DNA of 18,807 nt from Thermoflexus sp042408365 (GCF_042408365.1 NZ_JBHOQJ010000133.1:1-18807); one strand, 5' to 3'; shown: positions 1 through 6,581, counted from the stretch's first letter. The notes: generated by a model not told the origin, from the letters alone. Numbers and translations: made by a program.

Positions 1-2
1 TT

Positions 3-49
3 TTATCCCTCCTCCCCACGGCCCTTCGGACCGTGGGGAGGAGGGATAA
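3..49. repeat. 19-bp perfect palindrome with UUCG-type loop
   Basis: Arms 3-21 (TTATCCCTCCTCCCCACGG) and 31-49 are exact reverse complements. The 9-nt centre contains CTTCGG, so a + strand transcript would carry a cUUCGg tetraloop. No T-run follows on either strand, so it is not a standard intrinsic terminator for either direction. It could mark the end of a gene to the left of the window, or be a dispersed repeat. Function unknown. Confidence 0.7.
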
Positions 50-130
50 GGGGGGTCCTGCACATTGGGGAACGGAGATATCAACGCACTGAGTTGGGTG
101 TGTCCATGGGATAGGGTAAGGACATCCATG

Positions 131-157
131 GTAGGGGCACCTCTTGTAGGTGCCCTT
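131..157 (+). repeat. CTTGT-loop palindromic repeat, copy 1 (single hairpin)
   Basis: The sequence begins GTAGGGGCACCT, has the loop CTTGT, and ends AGGTGCCC followed by TTT. The 8-bp arms pair exactly. The same layout recurs at 2286-2337, with the same leading GTAGGGGCA and the same pentaloop, so this is a dispersed repeat family. It lies just upstream of the dehydratase start that I prefer. It could also act as a stem-loop in the leader of that gene. Confidence 0.65.
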
Positions 158-182
158 TAATCTGATTCAAGGGATAGAACCT

Positions 183-1175
183 GTGGAAGCGTCCCTCCTG
201 GCCCCTTCTCTGACGCAGATCCTGGAAGCGCGTCGCCGCCTGCGACCCGTGCTTCCCCCGACGCCGTTGCGGATGTTCCCCGGATTGAACCGGCGGCTTC
301 GGAGCGAGGTCTGGCTGAAACTCGAAGCGTGGCAACCGACCGGCTCGTTTAAAGTCCGAGGCGCCCTGACCCGGCTGGCGCAGCTCACGCCAGAGGAGCG
401 CGCGCGGGGCGTGGTGACGGCCTCCGCGGGCAACCACGGCCTGGCGGTTGCCTTCGCCGCCCAGACGCTGGGGGGGATCCCGGTGACCGTTTTCGTGCCG
501 GAGACCGCCGCCCAGAATAAGATCCAGGCTTTGCAGGCTTTCGGGGTCGATCTGCATCGGGTCGGCCGGAGCTACGCGGAGGCCCATGAAGCCGCGCTGG
601 CCTTCGCAGCCTCGACCGGCGTGTGTTACATTCATGCCTATGAGGATCCCTGGGTGGTGGCCGGCCAGGGCACCATCGCCCTGGAGATCCTGGAGGAGCT
701 CCCGGAGGTGGATGCGGTGCTGGTTCCAGTGGGGGGTGGCGGGTTGATCAGCGGAATCGCCACGGTCTATCAGGCCCTAGCTCCAAAGACCCGGATCATC
801 GGCGTGCAGACCGAGGCCTCCCCGGCCTTGGCGGCCTCGTTGCGGGATGGACGGCTTTACGCGGATTATCCGGCGGGCCCGACGCTGGCGGACGGCCTGG
901 CGGGCGGTGTAGGGGCGCTGGCTTATCACTTGGCCTGTCAGGGAGCGATTCACGAAGTGACAGTGGTCCGGGAGGAGACGGTCTTGCGAGCCATCGGCCT
1001 GCTGGCGGTGGAGGTCCATCTGATTGCGGAAGGCTCCGGCGCGGTCGCCTTAGCGGCGCTCCTGGAGGATCCCGATCGCTGGGCCGGGCGGAGAGCAGTG
1101 CTCATCCTCTCGGGCGGTAACTTGGATGGAGAGATCCTGGAGCGGGCGGTCGCTGATTTCCTCCATAAACCTTGA
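183..1175 (+). CDS. Threonine/serine dehydratase (PLP-dependent, fold type II)
   Basis: This enzyme deaminates threonine to 2-oxobutanoate and/or serine to pyruvate in the cytoplasm. Numbering from GTG 183 (330 aa), PTGSFKVRGA holds the PLP lysine at about residue 57, SAGNHG lies at about 81-86, the PLP-phosphate loop GGGG at about 184-187, and SGGN is near the C-terminus. There is no C-terminal ACT domain, so isoleucine feedback of the IlvA type is unlikely; the form resembles TdcB or short IlvA. The start was chosen because AAGGGA at 169-174 sits 8 nt before GTG 183. A longer reading from GTG 150 adds 11 residues but begins inside the repeat hairpin and lacks a good SD. The 330-residue length is normal. 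Serine racemase and 3-hydroxyaspartate dehydratase share this fold, so the substrate is not certain. argF follows on the same strand after about 150 nt. Confidence 0.88.
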   Translation: MEASLLAPSLTQILEARRRLRPVLPPTPLRMFPGLNRRLRSEVWLKLEAWQPTGSFKVRGALTRLAQLTPEERARGVVTASAGNHGLAVAFAAQTLGGIPVTVFVPETAAQNKIQALQAFGVDLHRVGRSYAEAHEAALAFAASTGVCYIHAYEDPWVVAGQGTIALEILEELPEVDAVLVPVGGGGLISGIATVYQALAPKTRIIGVQTEASPALAASLRDGRLYADYPAGPTLADGLAGGVGALAYHLACQGAIHEVTVVREETVLRAIGLLAVEVHLIAEGSGAVALAALLEDPDRWAGRRAVLILSGGNLDGEILERAVADFLHKP

Positions 1176-1258
1176 GGGGGCGTCATTATTCAGCCTGGCC
1201 CCATTCGGTTTGAAGCTCTTGTGAAGGGGTGGAAGGAAAGCCCCCAGAAGAAAACCGG

Positions 1259-1320
1259 CCCCGCCCGGGGCGGGGAGTTGAACGGCTGCTCCTTCAGTCA
1301 AATTTCAACTCAAGGAGGGG
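1259..1320 (+). promoter_or_regulatory. Hairpin-rich leader and strong SD of argF
   Basis: Two stems precede argF. The first is CCCCGCC/GGCGGGG at 1259-1265 and 1269-1275 with a 3-nt loop. The second is GAGTTGAA/TTCAACTC at 1275-1282 and 1304-1311 with a 21-nt loop; it shares base G1275 with the first stem and ends directly before the SD AAGGAGGGGG at 1312-1320. The first stem has no T-run. The layout could end dehydratase transcripts or modulate argF translation. No ARG box or known riboswitch was recognised. The pairing is seen; the role is inferred. Confidence 0.4.
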
Positions 1321-1328
1321 GAACTTCG

Positions 1329-2261
1329 ATGGGCGCTCTACGGCACTTCATCTCCCTGGCGGATTGGTCCCCTGAGGAGATCGAGGGGTTGATCCTAGAG
1401 GCCGCGCGGATGAAAGCGGATTGGAAGGCGGGGGTGCGCCCGCCGATCCTGGCGGGCAAAACCTTAGGGATGATTTTCGAGAAGCCCTCCCTGCGCACCC
1501 GCGTCTCCTTCGAGATGGCCATGCGTCATCTGGGCGGGGACGCGATTTACCTTTCCCCCCAAGAAGTCGGCCTGGGCAAGCGCGAGCGCGTGGCCGATGT
1601 CGCGCGGGTGCTCAGCCGGTATGTGGACGCCATTATGGCGCGTGTCTTCGCTCACTCCGTGTTGGAAGAGATGGCCCGCTACGCGACGGTCCCGGTCATC
1701 AACGGGCTTTCCGATGACGAGCATCCGTGTCAGGCCCTGGGGGATATGCTGACGGTTTACGAGAAAAAGGGAGGCTGGCGGGGGCTGAAGCTGGCCTTCG
1801 TGGGGGATGGCAACAACGTCGCCGCGGCTTTGCTTTACGCCTGCGCCATGCTCGGGATGGATTTCGCCATCGCGACCCCACCAGGATATATGCTGAAGGA
1901 GGCGGTCATCGAGCGGGGGAAGGCCTTCGCCGCCCGCAGCGGCAGCCGTCTGCTCTTCACGCACGATCCGGTGGAAGCCGTAAGGGATGCGGACGTGATT
2001 TACACCGACGTGTGGGCCAGCATGGGCCAGGAGGCGGAGGCGGAGATCCGGCGGCAGGTTTTCCCACCCTACCAAGTCAACGCCGCCCTGGTGGCGAAGG
2101 CGAAGCCGGACGTCATCGTGATGCACTGTCTGCCCGCCCATCGGGGTGAGGAGATCACCGACGACGTGGCGGACGGCCCCCACTCGGTGATCTTCGACCA
2201 GGCGGAGAACCGCCTCCACGCCCAGAAGGCCCTCTTGGTCCGCCTTTTGGCGGAAGGATAG
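1329..2261 (+). CDS. argF: Ornithine carbamoyltransferase
   Basis: It makes citrulline from ornithine and carbamoyl phosphate in arginine biosynthesis, in the cytoplasm, and is usually a homotrimer. At 310 aa the length is typical. The carbamoyl-phosphate loop is SLRTR at 54-58 (the usual form is STRTR), with HPCQ at 132-135. The ornithine domain has GDGNNVA at 159-165, the D227...SMG loop with SMG at 231-233, and HCLPAHRG at 266-273. The HCLP and SMG motifs favour ornithine over aspartate, N-acetylornithine or putrescine as acceptor. ATG 1329 is chosen because AGGAGGGGG lies about 8 nt upstream; the frame stays open back to 1221, but that extension has no SD and does not resemble the family. 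No other arg gene is present. A CTTGT-loop repeat follows the stop. Confidence 0.95.
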   Translation: MGALRHFISLADWSPEEIEGLILEAARMKADWKAGVRPPILAGKTLGMIFEKPSLRTRVSFEMAMRHLGGDAIYLSPQEVGLGKRERVADVARVLSRYVDAIMARVFAHSVLEEMARYATVPVINGLSDDEHPCQALGDMLTVYEKKGGWRGLKLAFVGDGNNVAAALLYACAMLGMDFAIATPPGYMLKEAVIERGKAFAARSGSRLLFTHDPVEAVRDADVIYTDVWASMGQEAEAEIRRQVFPPYQVNAALVAKAKPDVIVMHCLPAHRGEEITDDVADGPHSVIFDQAENRLHAQKALLVRLLAEG

Positions 2262-2285
2262 GCTGCCTCGGCGAATAAGGCTGTG

Positions 2286-2337
2286 AGGGCGGGCCTTGTG
2301 CCCGCCCTCGAAGGGCACCCACAAGGGATGCCCCTAC
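2286..2337 (-). repeat. CTTGT-loop palindromic repeat, copy 2 (double hairpin)
   Basis: Two hairpins sit back to back. At 2286-2308, AGGGCGGGC and GCCCGCCCT enclose CTTGT on the + strand. At 2313-2333, the - strand reads GGGGCATCC, CTTGT, GGGTGCCC, with one pair that is G.U only in - strand RNA. The - strand block starts GTAGGGGCA, like copy 1. The stop codon TAG of the macro-domain gene (2334-2336) is the TAG within this block, so the repeat lies exactly at the gene end. It separates the convergent argF and macro-domain genes. Confidence 0.7.
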
Positions 2338-2960
2338 CCAATCGGGCGACCTTCAAACCGTTCCCGGAACGCGGCGAGGAAGGGACGCAGCGTGGCCTCG
2401 TCGAGGATCACGATCCGGATCTCCCGAGGCGGCTCCTCGGGATGGGCGGCGGCGAAGGCGGCGATGGTCTCCCAGAAGATCGGGGCCGCCCGCTCTTTCG
2501 GGAAGCCGAAGATCCCCGTGCTGATGGCAGGCATGGCGATCCGTTCGTAGCCGCGCTCCCGGGCTGCCTCCAGGGTGTTGCGGATCGCCTCGGCGAGCAG
2601 GCGGTCCTCCCCTTGGTCCCCGCCTGCCCACACGGGCCCGACAGCGTGGATGATGGCCCGGGCGCGGAGGCGCCCGGCCCCGGTCACCGCGACCCCGCCC
2701 ACCGGGACCGGCCCGTGGCGCTGTACCCACTCGTCGCTCTCCGCCTGAATTCGGGGTCCCCCTTTCCGCACCAGCGCCCCGGCGACGCCGCCTCCGTGTT
2801 TCAGGTAGGCGTTGGCAGCGTTCACCAGGGCGTCCGCTTCTTCCTCGGTCAAATCCCCATGCACCAGGGCCACGCGATGACCCGAGGGAAGGATGGTTTC
2901 AGCGACCACCTGGTTCCTGGCACCCATCACTCCCATCCTTTCGATCTCCCGTTGGGTCAT
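2334..2960 (-). CDS. Macro-domain protein (ADP-ribose/O-acetyl-ADP-ribose binding)
   Basis: Macro domains bind ADP-ribose. MacroD/YmdB types hydrolyse O-acetyl-ADP-ribose or remove ADP-ribose from proteins. The 208-residue product has the expected order: HGDLTEEEADALVNAANAYL with the paired-Asn loop, then HGGGVAGALVRKGG, then the phosphate loop PAISTGIFGFPKERAA, then a C-terminal helix. The domain fills most of the protein; there is no signal peptide or membrane segment. The start is uncertain: ATG 2960 is the longest, with ATG at codons 9 and 12 as alternatives, and no SD decides it. It is read after the RNA methyltransferase with a gap of about 94 nt, probably in the same transcript. Its stop codon is supplied by the CTTGT repeat. 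Family is well supported; substrate is unknown. Confidence 0.88.
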   Translation of the reverse strand: MTQREIERMGVMGARNQVVAETILPSGHRVALVHGDLTEEEADALVNAANAYLKHGGGVAGALVRKGGPRIQAESDEWVQRHGPVPVGGVAVTGAGRLRARAIIHAVGPVWAGGDQGEDRLLAEAIRNTLEAARERGYERIAMPAISTGIFGFPKERAAPIFWETIAAFAAAHPEEPPREIRIVILDEATLRPFLAAFRERFEGRPIG

Positions 2961-3054
2961 TGAGAATCCCGCTCACGTCAAGGGTCAGTGCCCTACTGCT
3001 TCTTCTTGGAGGGTATGGGATGGTGAGGATCAACGCCCCCAAATCCCCCATTCC

Positions 3055-4281
3055 TCATGTTTTCTCGAACAGCGACACCGTCTCGATATGATAGGTTTGC
3101 GGGAACATATCGAACGGCTGGACCACGTGCAGGCGGTAGCCGGCGTTCAGGAGCTGGCGGGCGTCGCGGGCGAGGGTCGCCGGATCGCAGGAGACGTAGA
3201 TCCAGCGACGCGGGGCCAGCCGCAGGAGCGCTTCCAGCGCCTCTTTCGAACAGCCGGTCCGCGGCGGATCCACCACGACGACATCGAAGGGCCCCTCCAG
3301 CGTCGGCGCCAGCGCCTCAACGGTCCCCGCCAGGATCTCCACGTGTGGGAAGCGGGCGAGGTTGTGGCGGGCGTCGGCGGCTGCAGCTGGGTGCGCTTCA
3401 ATGCCCACCACACGCTGAGCGAACGGGGCCAGGTGGGCGGCAAACAGCCCCACCCCGCAATAGGCATCTAAGACCGATTCCGTTCCGTGCAGGTCGGCCC
3501 ATTCCACCACCTGATGGACCATCTGTTCGGCCATGGCGGTGTGGGTCTGGAAGAAGCTGGGAGCCGAGATGCGAAAGAGGAAACCGCCCACCTCCTCTGT
3601 GAGATAATCCAGACCGATCAGCGGAACAGCCTTCTCATCCACCGTCAGGAGGACGAGGGAGACCCGTAAATCCGTCTCCAAGATGGGCAGCTCATCCCCT
3701 TCCGTCTCGAAGATCACCATGCGATCCCCGGTGCGGACGCCGCAGCGCAGCGTGAGGCGCTGCAGATCCAGCCCTTCGATATCCAAGGCCTCATAGAGCT
3801 CCTGGAGCATGGGGTGGGCGATCCAGCACCGGGAGATAGGGACCACCCGGTGGGAGCGCATCGCCTGGAAGCCCAGACGACCGTCCGGGGAGGCCGAGAA
3901 CTGGATCTGGTTCCGGTAGCCGAAGGGGTCCGGGCTGGGGATGGTGGGGCGGACGGGTGGGTCCTCGATCTTCCCGATGCGGCGCAGCTGATCCCGCACG
4001 ATTTCCGCCTTCCAGCGGAGCTGAGCCTCATATTGCATGTGCTGGAAGTGACACCCGCCGCATTCCCCGAAATGGGGGCATGGGGGATCGACGCGCTCGG
4101 GGGCGGGGGAAAGGATCCTCTCGATCCGCCCCCGGGCATAGGAGCCCCGGTCCTCCGTCACCTCGACCTCCACGATCTCCCCAGGGATGCCGAAGGGCAC
4201 GAAGATCACTTTGCCTTCGTGGCGGCCGATGGCTTCCCCGCCATGGGCCATTCGTTCTAAGGTCAGGCGGATGCGGGTCAT
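3055..4281 (-). CDS. rlmD: RNA m5U methyltransferase, TrmA/RlmD family
   Basis: This SAM-dependent enzyme makes 5-methyluridine in RNA, most likely 23S rRNA. Of 408 aa, residues 1-58 are a TRAM RNA-binding domain. Cys68, Cys74 and Cys77 (CPHFGECGGC), with Cys152, are the expected [4Fe-4S] ligands. The C-terminal Rossmann domain has LDAYCGVGLFA for SAM, VVVDPPRTG, and the catalytic cysteine in YVSCDPATLARD. The Fe-S set argues against plain TrmA, which lacks it; RlmD (U1939), RlmC or a dual RlmCD activity cannot be separated by eye, so the symbol is provisional. ATG 4281 has GGGAG about 8-10 nt upstream. It begins only 19 nt after the glycoside hydrolase stop, so the two are probably co-transcribed. 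Confidence 0.9.
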   Translation of the reverse strand: MTRIRLTLERMAHGGEAIGRHEGKVIFVPFGIPGEIVEVEVTEDRGSYARGRIERILSPAPERVDPPCPHFGECGGCHFQHMQYEAQLRWKAEIVRDQLRRIGKIEDPPVRPTIPSPDPFGYRNQIQFSASPDGRLGFQAMRSHRVVPISRCWIAHPMLQELYEALDIEGLDLQRLTLRCGVRTGDRMVIFETEGDELPILETDLRVSLVLLTVDEKAVPLIGLDYLTEEVGGFLFRISAPSFFQTHTAMAEQMVHQVVEWADLHGTESVLDAYCGVGLFAAHLAPFAQRVVGIEAHPAAAADARHNLARFPHVEILAGTVEALAPTLEGPFDVVVVDPPRTGCSKEALEALLRLAPRRWIYVSCDPATLARDARQLLNAGYRLHVVQPFDMFPQTYHIETVSLFEKT

Positions 4282-4300
4282 GCGAGGTTCTCCAGCTCCC

Positions 4301-6094
4301 TTATGCGTTCAGCTCGCGGCTGGCCTCGATGGCCAGCTCGATGAACACGGCCGAGGTCCATCCGAAGATGGGGGCCGCCCGGGGTGGGCGCTCCCCGGTT
4401 TCCGGATGGTAATACTCATAGAGGTCCGGATGGCCCATGGCCAGCTCGAGGGTCCGCCGTCGGAGCTCTCGGGCAAGGTCCGGATATCCGCACCGGAACA
4501 AGCCCTCGATGAACAGGCGGTTGATGTTCAACCAGGTCGGGCCGCGCCACATCTGCTCCGGGTTGTAATGGGGATCGTCCATGGCCACGGTAGGGATCGG
4601 ATACCTTGGCCAGAAGGATCGGGGATCGACGAGATGGGCGATCAGGCGCTCGACCATCGCGGGAGGGAGCCGGCCGGTGAGCAGTGGATAGAGGCTCAGG
4701 GGGGTCTTGATGCGAACGGGAGCCTCACCCCGCAGCGGCCAGAACAGGCCGGCCTCCTCATCCCACATGGCCTCGATGATCCGTCGGGTGAGGGCCTCCG
4801 CTTCGGCCCGCCAGCGCGCTGCGTCTTCCGGCTCCCCGATCACCTCCGCGATGCGAGCCAGGTGTTCCAGCTCGATCACCAGATAGGTGTTCAAATCCGG
4901 CGACTCCACCGGTACGCCCCCATCCCATACCGGGGAGTCGTCCCATCCGGAGGAATACGGATGGTTATACTGGCACAGGCCATCCCGGTCGTCGTCGTTC
5001 CGTTCGAACCACCAGCGGATCCAACGCACCAGAGGTTCGTAGATCTCGTCCAAAAAATCCCGATCCCCGCCCATTTCGTAGATCTTCCAGGCCGCCCACG
5101 CGATGATCGGCGGCTTGGTCACGTCGGCATCCACCGGGAAGGGAAGGTGGGTCACACGCCCTTCGTCGTGGACCGCGTCGGGGACCATCCCGTCCTCCCG
5201 CTGGTGGTCCAGCACGAGGCGGATCTGATCCTCGGCCAGCTTGAGGTCCACATAGCGGTAGGCCAGGGCGTGGAAGCAGGCGTCCCACTGCCAGACCCCC
5301 ACATAGTGGATCTTACTGGGGGTCATCCCCTCGCGGGTCATATAGTAGCGGGGGGAGATCAGCCCAGCCCGCATCACCCACCAGGCGTAGTGATACTGGG
5401 GGGCCAGGTCTTCATCGACCCGCGGGGCGGCCGCGAACCAGTCGTGCCATCGGGCCTCCGCTTCCTGAAAGACCGGGAGGGCGGGGCGGATCGAGCGGTT
5501 GAACCCGAGACGGGGGGTGATGTTGAGCAGCACCGCCGCATCCGGCGTTGGCTCGACCATGAAGGTCACCCGGAAGAGGCCCGGGCCGGCGGATTCGATC
5601 TGGTTGTGCCGCAGGCGGGCGTTGGTCGTGTAACACAGGTTCCGCACCCCCCGCAGGATCCCACCCCGGCGGTCGGCCCGGGCGGTCTCCGCCTGGGCGA
5701 TGAATTGGATCCCGATCGCCTCGGGGGGCAGGGTGATGTAAAGCGCTTCTGGATCGTTGAAGGTCATCCCAATGATCCCCTGAGGGGTGCGGAAGAACAC
5801 CGCGTGGGGGTAGGTGGTGAACGTGGCGGGGAGCGGCTCGCCGTCGGGGCTGAGAAAGACCAGGCGCTCCACGATGGGCCGGCGCTGGCGATAGTCCCCG
5901 AATTTCTCCTGCTGCTTCTCCCACCGTTCCGCCAGCTTGATGAACAACCCGGGCACCCCGGGTCGCAGGTCCTCGGCGAAGACCATCATGCGCGAAGACC
6001 GCTCGCTGAACGGCACGCGGTAAAGATCCACCCGTCCTTTCAACAGACGGCAGAACAGACTCCTGGGCTCCTCCCATCCGATTGGGAACGCCAT
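4301..6094 (-). CDS. Glycoside hydrolase, GH63/MGH1-like (alpha/alpha)6 barrel
   Basis: This is an inverting alpha-glycosidase-type protein, probably cytoplasmic as no signal peptide is seen. Read from ATG 6094 it has 597 aa: an N-terminal beta-rich part to about residue 220, then the barrel with WQWDACFH (about 268-275), SGWDDSP (about 382-388, general acid Asp), QMWRGPTWLNIN (about 514-525) and LYEYYHPETGE (about 558-568, with the likely base Glu). These match GH63 and the mannosylglycerate/glucosylglycerate hydrolase group. The substrate cannot be read from sequence; a compatible-solute glycoside or short alpha-glucoside is possible. The start is doubtful: ATG 6094 has GGGGAGG 12 nt upstream, while ATG 6152 has GAGG 4 nt away and opens MTITVPNGATTW in another frame. 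Removing one C from the CCC at 6084-6086 would join them into about 616 aa. It leads an operon with the methyltransferase and the macro-domain gene. Confidence 0.82.
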   Translation of the reverse strand: MAFPIGWEEPRSLFCRLLKGRVDLYRVPFSERSSRMMVFAEDLRPGVPGLFIKLAERWEKQQEKFGDYRQRRPIVERLVFLSPDGEPLPATFTTYPHAVFFRTPQGIIGMTFNDPEALYITLPPEAIGIQFIAQAETARADRRGGILRGVRNLCYTTNARLRHNQIESAGPGLFRVTFMVEPTPDAAVLLNITPRLGFNRSIRPALPVFQEAEARWHDWFAAAPRVDEDLAPQYHYAWWVMRAGLISPRYYMTREGMTPSKIHYVGVWQWDACFHALAYRYVDLKLAEDQIRLVLDHQREDGMVPDAVHDEGRVTHLPFPVDADVTKPPIIAWAAWKIYEMGGDRDFLDEIYEPLVRWIRWWFERNDDDRDGLCQYNHPYSSGWDDSPVWDGGVPVESPDLNTYLVIELEHLARIAEVIGEPEDAARWRAEAEALTRRIIEAMWDEEAGLFWPLRGEAPVRIKTPLSLYPLLTGRLPPAMVERLIAHLVDPRSFWPRYPIPTVAMDDPHYNPEQMWRGPTWLNINRLFIEGLFRCGYPDLARELRRRTLELAMGHPDLYEYYHPETGERPPRAAPIFGWTSAVFIELAIEASRELNA

Positions 6095-6149
6095 AGAACG
6101 CCTGATCCTCCCCGCTCCAGGTGGTCGCTCCATTCGGTACAGTGATGGT

Positions 6150-6242
6150 CATTTTTCCTCGTGGGGTGCGGGCCGCCTTCGACGGCTCACACCCCACGAG
6201 GAAATCAATTTCCCCCCGTGCGGCTTTGCCCCACAGGGGAAA
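6150..6242 (-). promoter_or_regulatory. Tandem leader hairpins, one burying an SD and abutting an ATG
   Basis: On the - strand the first hairpin pairs 6236-6242 with 6209-6215 (UUUCCCC/GGGGAAA), with inner GUG/CAC and GGC/GCC type pairs. The second pairs 6190-6204 with 6154-6168, a perfect 15-bp stem whose 3' arm contains GAGGAAA, the SD for ATG 6152-6150. A competing helix is possible: the 3' arm of the first hairpin (6209-6215) can pair with 6198-6204 across a UUGA loop, 7 bp with one G.U. That would free the SD. All pairings are read directly; the switching role is inferred. Confidence 0.55.
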
Positions 6243-6272
6243 GGGGGTGGGACCATTCCACTCCCCGCGTAG

Positions 6273-6345
6273 CCCCCTTGAATTTGGGACCCTTGGAGCT
6301 CGCCACTACTGGAAGGGGTGGCTGCCAGCTCCAAGATCAAGGGGG
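6273..6345 (-). ncRNA. Nested leader stem-loop, candidate structured 5' UTR element
   Basis: Three coaxial helices nest on one axis: 6337-6345 with 6273-6281 (CCCCCUUGA/UCAAGGGGG, 9 bp), 6327-6335 with 6292-6300 (CUUGGAGCU/AGCUCCAAG, 9 bp), and 6318-6322 with 6302-6306 (GCCAC/GUGGC, 5 bp). The internal loops are asymmetric: 1 nt against 10 nt, then 4 nt against 1 nt; the apical loop is 11 nt. All 23 pairs are Watson-Crick, so either strand could fold. It starts about 20 nt after the predicted transcription start of the hydrolase operon. It matches no riboswitch class I recognise and has no T-box motif. Confidence 0.5.
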
Positions 6346-6372
6346 TTTCGATTGTGCGACCCCTTCCCCCGG

Positions 6373-6400
6373 ATTATAGAGAGGTGCGGCCAGCGGTCAA
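6373..6400 (-). promoter_or_regulatory. Sigma-70-type promoter for the glycoside hydrolase operon
   Basis: On the - strand the -35 box is TTGACC (6400-6395) and the -10 box is a perfect TATAAT (6378-6373), 16 nt apart. The start of transcription would fall near 6366, giving a leader of about 215 nt to ATG 6152 or about 270 nt to ATG 6094. This is the best promoter match in the window. Confidence 0.65.
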
Positions 6401-6416
6401 CTTTTTGAGCGAGTGG

Positions 6417-6438
6417 GCGCCCCGACGAATTAGGGCGC
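6417..6438. promoter_or_regulatory. Palindrome just upstream of the -35 box, candidate operator
   Basis: GCGCCC at 6417-6422 and GGGCGC at 6433-6438 are separated by 10 nt, and the site begins 16 nt upstream of the -35 box at 6395-6400 (- strand). Position and symmetry suit an activator dimer site, but the arms are short and G/C-rich, so chance is a real alternative. No cognate regulator gene is in the window. Confidence 0.2.
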
Positions 6439-6500
6439 GCAGAGGGCTTTTCTCCCCATCTGAGGCCGGGGGGAACGGGGGCTTGTAATATGAGAGGGAA

Positions 6501-6581
6501 ACGGGCGCTGATGAAGCTTGAAAAATTAACTCGCCCGCACGGAACGTGGAGATTGATTTTTTGAGTTTCATCAGTGCCTGT
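6501..6581 (+). ncRNA. 29-bp stem-loop with only G.U departures, candidate + strand RNA
   Basis: Positions 6501-6529 pair without interruption with 6553-6581: 23 Watson-Crick pairs and six G.U pairs (6503/6579, 6507/6575, 6516/6566, 6519/6563, 6520/6562, 6527/6555). On the - strand all six would be C.A mismatches. The 23-nt loop contains a CACG/CGTG mini-hairpin with a GAA loop (6538-6548). A GGG/CCC extension with a 2-nt bulge is possible at 6496-6498 and 6582-6584. No strong + strand promoter or T-run terminator is evident; TAATAT at 6486-6491 is a weak -10. It could also be a decayed inverted-repeat element. Confidence 0.45.

Noticed and set aside
150..182. GTG 150 as start of the dehydratase
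   Set aside because: It begins inside the CTTGT repeat hairpin and has no well-spaced SD, unlike GTG 183.
4187..6145. Long open + strand frame (over 650 codons) opposite the glycoside hydrolase
   Set aside because: It mirrors GC-rich third-position bias of the opposite gene, shows no known domain, is rich in His/Arg/Gly/Pro, and lacks an SD.
6374..6571. Small - strand frame of 65 codons, beginning MKLKKSISTF
   Set aside because: It runs through the promoter and the 29-bp stem, has no SD or homology I recognise, and looks like chance.
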